From positions 248,001-312,000 of the forward strand of contig NZ_KQ948737.1 of NCBI RefSeq assembly GCF_001514195.1: DNA of 64,000 bases, written 5' to 3'. Shown one piece after another: positions 57,873 to 64,000 of the stretch (within the stretch, counting starts at the first letter, position 1; every line of letters begins with the position of its first letter). The notes beneath the pieces are model-generated. The model was not told where the DNA came from. It worked only from the letters and a program-made list of their open reading frames with translations, and did no database searches. A program made the translations under genes and the position numbers. Origin of the DNA: Streptomyces griseorubiginosus (GTDB taxonomy: Bacteria; Actinomycetota; Actinomycetes; Streptomycetales; Streptomycetaceae).

Positions 57873-58776
57873 TCGGCTGTTGCAGTGCCTCTCCGGGTCC
57901 GGCGGCCGAGGTCGCGGCCGTGACGAACGCGGCGGCTGCGGGCGACAGTGTGCCGCGGCGGGTGACGAGTGCGATGTCCAGGCTGGTCTCCGGCTCGATG
58001 TCCAGGACGCGGGCGCCCAGTCGCCGGGCGAGGTCACGCCAGGAATCCATGACCACCGCGAGCCCTACGCCGGCCAGGACCAGGGGCATGAGCGACACCC
58101 GGTGCTCCGTCTCGGCGGCGATAGTGAACTCGATGCCCTGTGCCCGCAGCGCGTCGACGTAGGCGCGCATCCCGGTACCCGGCTGTCCGACGATCAGCCG
58201 TTGTCCGGCAAGCTCGCGGCAGTCCACCGCGGTCCGACCGGCGAACGGGCCGTCGGCCGGCACCATCAGCACGAAGCGCTGCCGCTCCAGCGCGTACGAG
58301 ACGACCTCCGTGTCGGAGAACGGCCCGGTGGACGCCAGGAGCCCCAGTTCCACGGCGCCCGTGCGCACCATGTCGACCACATCACGTGCGGTGAACGCCG
58401 CCTTGATGGCGACGGAGACCCCGGGGTACCGGTGGCTGAAGGTGCTCACCAGGCTCGTCAGCGGCTCCACCGCCTGCGACGGCACGGATGCCACGTCCAG
58501 ACGCCCCTCACGGAGCTCGTGCACCGCCGCGACGCTCGCCCGCGCCGTCTGCAAACTCCGCACGGCCTCCCGGGCAGGATGGATCAGTGCCTTGCCGGCC
58601 TCCGTCAGCACCACCCTGCGTCCGATGCGATGGAACAGGTCGGAACCGAGATCACGCTCCAGCGCCCGCACCGCCTGCGACAGCGACGGCTGTGACACGT
58701 ACAGGGCGGAGGCGGCACGGGTGAACCCGCCGCGGTCGACGATCGCCAGGAAGTACTCCAGCTGCCGGACATCCAT
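57850..58776 (-). CDS. LysR-family transcriptional regulator
   Basis: A 308-residue regulator. N-terminal helix-turn-helix MDVRQLEYFLAIVDRGGFTRAASALYVSQPSLSQAVRALERDLGSDLFHRIGRRVVLTEAG, then the two-lobed effector domain (GRLDVASVPSQAVEPLTSLVSTFSHRYPGVSV, LIVGQPGTGMRAY, HRVSLMPLVLAGVGLAVV). The ATG at 58776 has GAGG 8 bp upstream. The C-terminal tail (GEALQQPNEHRSGR) is encoded by minisatellite units, so this end has probably been replaced or extended. It lies 128 bp from the aminotransferase stop on the same strand and upstream of the tartrate-type dehydrogenase; either may be its target. Confidence 0.87.
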   Translation of the reverse strand: MDVRQLEYFLAIVDRGGFTRAASALYVSQPSLSQAVRALERDLGSDLFHRIGRRVVLTEAGKALIHPAREAVRSLQTARASVAAVHELREGRLDVASVPSQAVEPLTSLVSTFSHRYPGVSVAIKAAFTARDVVDMVRTGAVELGLLASTGPFSDTEVVSYALERQRFVLMVPADGPFAGRTAVDCRELAGQRLIVGQPGTGMRAYVDALRAQGIEFTIAAETEHRVSLMPLVLAGVGLAVVMDSWRDLARRLGARVLDIEPETSLDIALVTRRGTLSPAAAAFVTAATSAAGPGEALQQPNEHRSGR

Positions 58777-58904
58777 ACTCGCCCTCTGTCCCCATGTGAC
58801 GGTGGATGAACCGCTCGGGCGCAGCTCCACCGACCGCAGCGACGCCGTGCGGCGTGAGCGACTGCTCGCCCGTGATCGGTGCGGCCGCGGTGGCGTTGCG
58901 TTCG

Positions 58905-60173
58905 TCAGCGCCCTGCCGCTGCGGACGTGCCGGTCTCGACCGCGTTCGCCCAGGCCCGGAGGCCCTCGTCCACCGCCGTCTCGTCGATGACGAGCGCCGG
59001 GATCATGCGCACGACCTGGTTCCAGGCGCCGCACAGCAGCAGGAGAAGCCCCTCGTCGACGGCGGCGCGCTGGACGCGGGCTGCCGTCTCCGGGTCGGGG
59101 CTGCCGTCCTCGGTGACGAACTCGGTGGCCAGCATGAGGCCGAGGCCGCGCACGTCGCCGATGCCCGGCGTCCGGTCGGCCACCGCTTCCAGGCCGGTGC
59201 GCAGCCGCTTGCCCATCGCTTCGGCGTTCTCGACCAGGTTCTCGTCGCGTACGACGTCCAGGGTCGCGCAGGCCGCGGCGCAGGCGACCGCGTTGGCGCC
59301 GTACGTTCCGCCCTGCGAGCCGGGCCACGCCTTGGCCATCAGTTCCCCGGAGGCGGCGATGCCGGACAGCGGGAATCCGCTGGCCAGGCCCTTGGCGGTG
59401 ACGAGGATGTCGGGCGTGACCCCGAAGTGGTCGTGGCCCCAGAAGCGGCCGGTGCGGCCCACCCCGGTCTGCACCTCGTCGAGGATCAGCAGGAAGCCGT
59501 GCCGGTCCGCCCGCTCCCGGAGCCCCTCCATGAAGGTGCGGTTGGCGGGCACGTAGCCGCCCTCGCCGAGGACCGGCTCGACGATGATCGCGGCCGTGTC
59601 GGCGGGCGAGGAGATCGTCTGGAGCGTGTAGTCGAGCTCCGTCAGGGCGAAGCGGGTCGCGGTCTCCTCGTCCCAGCCGTAGCGGTAGGCCGCCGGGAAG
59701 GGGGTCACGACCACGCCGCTCATCAGCGGGGAGAAGCCGGAGCGGAAACGGGTGCCCGACGTCGTCATGGAGGCGGCGGCGACCGTACGGCCGTGGAAGC
59801 CGCCGTGGCAGACGATCACGTTCGGGCGGCCGGTGGCCTGACGGGCGAGCCGCAGAGCGGCCTCGACGGCCTCGCTCCCGGAGTTCGTGAAGAACAGGCT
59901 GTCGAGGCCTGTCGGCAGCACCTCACCGAGTTTGCCGACCAGGCGACGCAACGGCTCGTGCATGACGGTCGTGTACTGGCCGTGGATCAGCGAGCCGACC
60001 TGCTCCTGGGCCGCCGCCACGACCTTGGGGTGGCAGTGGCCGGTGCTGGTGACACCGATGCCGGCGGTGAAGTCCAGGAAGCGGCGGCCGTCCGGGTCGA
60101 AGAGGTGGACGCCCTCGCCCCGGGCCGCCACCACGGGAGTGGCCTGGCGAAGGTGCGGCGACAGTGCGGTCAT
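58905..60173 (-). CDS. gabT: Class III aminotransferase (GABA-type)
   Basis: A 422-residue PLP enzyme. FLDFTAGIGVTSTGHCHPKVVAA, FFTNSGSEAVEAALRLARQATGR (phosphate-binding), CHGGFHGRTVAAASMT, EPVLGEGGYVPA, LILDEVQTGVGRTGRFWGHDHFG (Asp for the pyridine), and the catalytic Lys in VTAKGLASGFPLSG. These match 4-aminobutyrate aminotransferases, which give succinate semialdehyde; ornithine- or diamine-specific relatives are alternatives. The ATG at 60173 has GGGAG at 8 bp. It is divergent from the second PucR regulator. With the SSADH-type gene at 46862 it would complete GABA-to-succinate conversion. Confidence 0.87.
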   Translation of the reverse strand: MTALSPHLRQATPVVAARGEGVHLFDPDGRRFLDFTAGIGVTSTGHCHPKVVAAAQEQVGSLIHGQYTTVMHEPLRRLVGKLGEVLPTGLDSLFFTNSGSEAVEAALRLARQATGRPNVIVCHGGFHGRTVAAASMTTSGTRFRSGFSPLMSGVVVTPFPAAYRYGWDEETATRFALTELDYTLQTISSPADTAAIIVEPVLGEGGYVPANRTFMEGLRERADRHGFLLILDEVQTGVGRTGRFWGHDHFGVTPDILVTAKGLASGFPLSGIAASGELMAKAWPGSQGGTYGANAVACAAACATLDVVRDENLVENAEAMGKRLRTGLEAVADRTPGIGDVRGLGLMLATEFVTEDGSPDPETAARVQRAAVDEGLLLLLCGAWNQVVRMIPALVIDETAVDEGLRAWANAVETGTSAAAGR

Positions 60174-60310
60174 GTTCGGCTCCCGGCCTCGGTGTTCGGT
60201 CTGCTACGGCCTCCCGAGCATCCCCGTCGGCAAGGACGGCGCCCACCCGCGATCTGTCCGGCCGGCGCACGGCATCCGGACGTTGTGTCAGGCCATCGAC
60301 GACGCATTGG

Positions 60311-60376
60311 GCACCGCCTGGACACCGACTGGGGAGCGCCTGGGGAGCGCCTGGGCACCGCCTGGGCAGCGCCCTT
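60311..60376. repeat. Six 11-bp tandem repeats in a divergent promoter region
   Basis: Units at 60311, 60322, 60333, 60344, 60355 and 60366 follow G(C/G)ACCGCCTGG with small changes (GCACCGCCTGG, GGAGCGCCTGG). The 11-bp period is about one DNA turn. The array fills the middle of the 301-bp gap between the aminotransferase and the second PucR regulator; no other element was recognised there. Confidence 0.8.
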
Positions 60377-60474
60377 TCCCCGACCGCCCTTGTGCAGGTC
60401 AGGGACGCTTGTCACAGTGACCGGACAGTCCCCGGGACCCGGGGCACGTCCCCGCGGGAACCCTGGGAGAGACC

Positions 60475-62100
60475 GTGAACGACCACCACCCGGCCGGCCA
60501 GGGGCCCACCCGTCCGCTCACTGTCGCCGACGTCCTGGCCCTTCCGGTACTGGCCGCCGGAGAACCGACGGTCGTCACCGGTGCGCCGCATCTGGACCGC
60601 CCGGTCCGATGGGTGCACATCACCGAGCTGACCGACCCCGCGTCATTCCTCAAGGGCGGCGAGCTCGTCCTGACCACCGGGATGCCGCTGCCGCAGGACG
60701 CGGCCGGTGTGCGCCGGTACGTCGACGAACTCGCCGAGGTCGGGGCCGCGGCCCTGGTCATCGAGCTCGTACGCCGCTACCACCGCCCGCCGGACACACT
60801 CGTCGAGGCCTGCAGGCGTCGCGGCCTCCCCCTCGTCACCCTGGTCAAGGACGTCAACTTCCTGGAGGTCACGCAGGTCGTGCACTCCCTTCTGCTCGGC
60901 AACCAGACGGAGGCGATACGCCGCACCCAGCGCATCCACGAGGCGTTCACCGCCCTGACCCTGCGCGGCGCCGGCCCGGAGGACGTGGTGCGTGCGGCGG
61001 CGGACATGAGCGGACACACGGTCGTCCTGGAGAACCTGGTGCACCAGGCCCTGATCTGCGAACCGTCCGGGCTGACCATGGAGGAGGCACTCGCCGACTG
61101 GGAACGACGCTCCAGAGCGACCGGCTCGGGCGACACCACGGCCACGCACGGCCCGGAAGGCTGGCTCACCGCCCCGGTCGAGTACCAGGGCGAGCGCTGG
61201 GGCCGTGTGGTCATGCTCCCGGCGCGCATCTCGGGAGCAGGCTTCGGACCGGAAGACATCACTCTGCTGGAGAGGGCCGCGATGGCATTGACCGTCGCGC
61301 GACTCATCCATCCCACTCCCTGGGAACGCACCGCACACCGCAACGCCCTGCTCGACCTTGCGGAACAGCGCCACCGCTCCGCCGAGGACGCCCGCGCCCG
61401 TTGCGCCGCCCTGGGGCTGGCCACGGATCGAGGCCACTTCGTCGCCGTCCTGGTGGACCTGCCTGCGAAGCACGGGGCAATCGAGGCCGAGGCACCGCTG
61501 GCGCAGGAGCTGAGCACGGCAGGAGTGGCGGCGCTCGTCGGCGAGTTGGCCGCCGGGCGCCTCGGCATCCTGCTGGCTCTGCGTACCGGGCAGCCCTGGC
61601 GACCGTTCGCCGAGCGCCTGGCCAGGACGGTACGGCGGCTGGACCCGGAAGCCGTCGTGAGTGCGGGTGGCGAGGTGGGAGACCTCACCGACAGCGCCCG
61701 GTCCTTCCGCGAAGCCGCCCGCGTCGCCGAGGCCACCCCGCCCGGCCAGCCCCTCCCCCAGGACCGCTCGTTCCATGAGCTGTCCGACATCGGTCTGCGC
61801 CGTGTGCTGTACGCGCTGCGAGAGGACCCTCGTGTCCAGGAGTACACCGAGCGACAGCTCCGGCGCCTCATCGACCATGACACTCAGCACGGCACCGACC
61901 TGCTGACCACCCTGCGCCACTACCTCGAAGCGGCCGGCAACAAGACGACCGCCGCCCGCCGGGGCGGCCTCTCCCGCGAGACCATGTACCAACGCCTGCG
62001 CACCATCGAGCGTCTCCTCGACCGTGACCTCGAATCGGGCGACCAGCGCACCGAGCTCCACGTGGCACTCACCGCGCTCGACGTGCTGCGAGCCGGCTGA
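60475..62100 (+). CDS. PucR-family transcriptional regulator (2)
   Basis: A 541-residue paralogue of the regulator at 54786. N-terminal PucR domain (LTVADVLALPVLAAGEPTVVTGAPHLDRPVRWVHITELTDPASFLKGGELVLTTG) and C-terminal HTH_30 (LLTTLRHYLEAAGNKTTAARRGGLSRETMYQRLRTIERLLD). GTG start at 60475 with GGGAG 7 bp upstream. It is divergent from the GABA-type aminotransferase across the 11-bp repeat array and so probably regulates it. Confidence 0.88.
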   Translation: MNDHHPAGQGPTRPLTVADVLALPVLAAGEPTVVTGAPHLDRPVRWVHITELTDPASFLKGGELVLTTGMPLPQDAAGVRRYVDELAEVGAAALVIELVRRYHRPPDTLVEACRRRGLPLVTLVKDVNFLEVTQVVHSLLLGNQTEAIRRTQRIHEAFTALTLRGAGPEDVVRAAADMSGHTVVLENLVHQALICEPSGLTMEEALADWERRSRATGSGDTTATHGPEGWLTAPVEYQGERWGRVVMLPARISGAGFGPEDITLLERAAMALTVARLIHPTPWERTAHRNALLDLAEQRHRSAEDARARCAALGLATDRGHFVAVLVDLPAKHGAIEAEAPLAQELSTAGVAALVGELAAGRLGILLALRTGQPWRPFAERLARTVRRLDPEAVVSAGGEVGDLTDSARSFREAARVAEATPPGQPLPQDRSFHELSDIGLRRVLYALREDPRVQEYTERQLRRLIDHDTQHGTDLLTTLRHYLEAAGNKTTAARRGGLSRETMYQRLRTIERLLDRDLESGDQRTELHVALTALDVLRAG

Positions 62101-62143
62101 CACGGGCTCCCTTGGCAGCCGCCCACGTCGGTCCGCACGGGGT

Positions 62144-63502
62144 TCATCCCGCCGTCAAGCGCGACAGCTCCGCGGCCGCCGCAACAGGGTGACCCTCCCT
62201 GCCCATGTCCTCCAAGTGCCCGGCCAGCGCTGCCAGCGGGCGGCAGAGGTCGTGGTGGGCCGCTTGATCGCCCTGCGCGAGGGCCAGATGCAGGACGGTG
62301 ATCGCGGTCTGTGCCCACCCCTCGCCGTGCTCACGCAGCCAGTCCTGCGGATCTTTCAGGAGATGGCGGAAGACGGCGTAGTACAGCAGGTGGCTCTCCA
62401 GTGCGAGGCGCCAGGCCACCTCCTGGTCGCCCTCCGCGTGCCGCAGTCCTGTTGCCAGGTGGCCCAGGCGCCGGGCGTACGGCGCGGCCGTGGCCAGGTG
62501 CGGCACCCGGCCCGTCACCGACGCGGACTCTCCGGCGGTGAGGGCTCGGTGGAGGGCCTCGACGGGCTCGCCCAGGGCCGCTCCCGCTTGGAGGATCGCC
62601 TCGCCGAGAGTCACCGGCACACCGTGGGCCAGGATGCGTTCCTGGCCCGGTACGGCGTCCGGATCGAGCTGGGCGGCCTGGACGAGCAGTGGCGCCGCCT
62701 CGTCCGGGCGGCCCGCGGCACGCAGGTGCACGCCGGTGCGAGCCAGCGCGCCCGCGAGGTCGCCCCAGCCCTGCTCGGCGACGCTCAGCGCGAAGCCGTC
62801 CACGGCCAGGGCATGGTCCCAGTTGCCCTGGGCCGCTTCGATGCGGGAGGCGACCTCGGCTGCCATGCCGGTGGCGTAGCCGAGGTGCGCACCGGGGTCG
62901 CTGCCCACGGTGTCGATCGCGTCCTGGTACCGGCTCAGGGCCTGTCCGGCACAGTAGAGGGCCTGGTCCGGGTCACCGTGCTGTGCCTGGACCACCGCGA
63001 CCATGCTCAGCACGCGGGAGAAGTCCAGCGAGAGGGGCGGCTCCGCGGCCTGCAACCCGGCTCCCGCGTACGCCTCCACGGCCAGGTCGGCGTCGGTGAG
63101 CGCGGAAGCGGCGTGCCCGGCCAGGGAGTGTGCCGTGGCGCGGCGTGCGCGCACATCGCCGATGCGTGCCGCCAGTTGAGGTGACGTGGGTCCGGACCGC
63201 TTGTAGCGGAGTTCGCTCTCGTCCAGCGAGGCCACTGCCTCCTCGATCAGCTCCACGCCGATCTGCGAGGACCCCACGGAGTAGAGCAGCGAGGCGAGTT
63301 GCTCGTTCAGCCGCTCGTCGTCGGGGTGGGAGGCCAGCTCCGCGCGCAGGACCTCTGCCGCCTGGCCGTGCTGGTCCAGCGACTGCAGAAAGAGCCGACG
63401 ACGTTCAGCGCCCTCGGCCTGCTGAGCCTGCGAACGGGTCTGCACGCCTTGCCAGTACAGCTCGTACACCCGCGACTGCCAGCCGTCGGCCGACGCAGCC
63501 AT
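62144..63502 (-). CDS. TPR-like helical-repeat protein of unknown function
   Basis: A 452-residue, Ala/Leu-rich, all-helical protein with no signal peptide. Repeats such as SQIGVELIEEAVASLDESELRYKR, DARALLRRA-like (DADLAVEAYAGAGLQ), DQALYCAGQALSRYQDAIDTVG and GMAAEVASRIEAAQGNWDHALAVDGFAL are of tetratricopeptide type. Such scaffolds mediate protein contacts. The ATG at 63502 has GAGGGGG about 8 bp upstream; an earlier codon at 63535 is an alternative. It converges with the second PucR gene and is divergent from the last gene. Function unknown. Confidence 0.7.
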   Translation of the reverse strand: MAASADGWQSRVYELYWQGVQTRSQAQQAEGAERRRLFLQSLDQHGQAAEVLRAELASHPDDERLNEQLASLLYSVGSSQIGVELIEEAVASLDESELRYKRSGPTSPQLAARIGDVRARRATAHSLAGHAASALTDADLAVEAYAGAGLQAAEPPLSLDFSRVLSMVAVVQAQHGDPDQALYCAGQALSRYQDAIDTVGSDPGAHLGYATGMAAEVASRIEAAQGNWDHALAVDGFALSVAEQGWGDLAGALARTGVHLRAAGRPDEAAPLLVQAAQLDPDAVPGQERILAHGVPVTLGEAILQAGAALGEPVEALHRALTAGESASVTGRVPHLATAAPYARRLGHLATGLRHAEGDQEVAWRLALESHLLYYAVFRHLLKDPQDWLREHGEGWAQTAITVLHLALAQGDQAAHHDLCRPLAALAGHLEDMGREGHPVAAAAELSRLTAG

Positions 63503-63727
63503 GCGCACCCCCTCGCCACCTGTGAAGGCGCCCACCCTACTCGAACACCCGCACGTTTAAGGCGCCTTCGGGGCCACGGGACGTCGACCGGATACCGTGT
63601 GCCACGAGGCAGGTGGCTTCGTAAGTGAGTTGACGCTGGATGCGGGGCGTCCGCCGTCCGGCAACAACAGCCACCACACGAGCCCGGCCTGCGCAGCCGG
63701 ACTGGACACGGAAGGGGCGGGCATCCC

Positions 63728-64000
63728 TTGAGCTGGTCGATGTTCAGCTTCCGCGGGCACTGGGCGCACGCACACAACGTCCAGCAGGAGACGTTCATGG
63801 CGCTGGCAGCCATGTACGTCGAAGCCGACCCCACCTACCGCGCGGTGCCGTGGCTGCGCGAATGGCAGGCCTTCTGGCTGCAATCGCTCGGACGGCAGGC
63901 CAACGGCCTCAGCCACATCGGCGCCGACGAGTACCTCACCGACGACGGGCGCGTCACCCACTTCCGGGAGTTCCTGCGCGACTACGAGTCGTGGCTCGTC
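63728..64000 (+). CDS. Unrecognised gene, cut by the right edge
   Basis: An open frame continues to the end of the window, giving about 90 residues rich in Trp and aromatics: MFSFRGHWAHAHNVQQETFMALAAMYV, PWLREWQAFWLQSLGRQANGLSHIG. Possible starts are TTG at 63728 (AAGG about 12 bp upstream) or ATG at 63740. The third-position GC is high, so coding is likely. I do not recognise the family. Confidence 0.55.
   Translation, partial: MSWSMFSFRGHWAHAHNVQQETFMALAAMYVEADPTYRAVPWLREWQAFWLQSLGRQANGLSHIGADEYLTDDGRVTHFREFLRDYESWLV

Overview
The window reads as a chromosomal segment of a high-GC actinomycete, most likely a Streptomyces or close relative. Third codon positions are almost all G or C, GTG starts are common, coupled ATGA/GTGA overlaps are frequent, and the gene families are typical of that group (PASTA kinase, SpoIIE-type phosphatase with PAS/GAF domains, DUF2993 lipid-binding protein, LAL-type LuxR regulator, PucR regulators). 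No rRNA, tRNA, CRISPR array or intact insertion sequence was seen. The left edge cuts a secreted beta-helix protein and the right edge cuts an unrecognised gene.

Left part (1-8.9 kb): a secreted right-handed beta-helix protein and a FadR/GntR repressor that share a 22-bp operator (20 of 22 bases identical); a TetR regulator; a transmembrane Ser/Thr kinase with four PASTA repeats; a DHA2-type drug efflux pump next to a decayed TetR gene; and a DUF2993 lipid-binding protein.

Catabolic part 1 (9-15 kb): a tightly packed operon of extradiol dioxygenase-like (VOC) protein, fumarylacetoacetate-hydrolase-family enzyme, FAD aromatic hydroxylase, acetoacetyl-CoA synthetase and DoxX membrane protein. 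It looks like hydroxylation, ring cleavage, hydrolysis and activation of a resulting beta-keto acid. A benzaldehyde-dehydrogenase-type gene and a divergent PAS-GAF-phosphatase-ATPase signalling protein follow.

Catabolic part 2 (19.6-31.9 kb): the most coherent system here. One arm carries amidase, nitrilase and an IclR regulator, another carries a benzoylformate-decarboxylase-like enzyme, a malate/lactate-dehydrogenase-fold 2-hydroxyacid dehydrogenase and an aldehyde dehydrogenase, and a divergent arm carries a complete five-gene branched-chain-type ABC importer. Together they could import a mandelonitrile- or mandelamide-like compound and convert it through mandelate, benzoylformate and benzaldehyde to benzoate. 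Three copies of one 15-bp motif lie in the control regions of these arms and are good candidates for the IclR operator.

Middle (32-45.8 kb): a large LAL regulator, three genes for secreted or membrane proteins, an M43 metalloprotease without a visible signal peptide, a broken amidohydrolase, a CYP199A-like P450 with a one-protein FMN/2Fe-2S reductase and its own IclR regulator with a perfect palindrome, a UBP-zinc-finger/DUF427 fusion and a cupin. This stretch shows signs of rearrangement.

Right part (45.8-64 kb): an amine/amino-acid catabolic region. It has an ABC importer for a polar amino acid, two FAD amine oxidases, a succinate-semialdehyde-type dehydrogenase, a GABA-type aminotransferase, two 2-hydroxyacid dehydrogenases, a haloacid-dehalogenase-like protein, a LysR regulator and two paralogous PucR regulators. 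A TPR-like protein and a truncated gene close the window. Three unrelated minisatellites (20-bp, 19-bp and 11-bp units) sit between genes.
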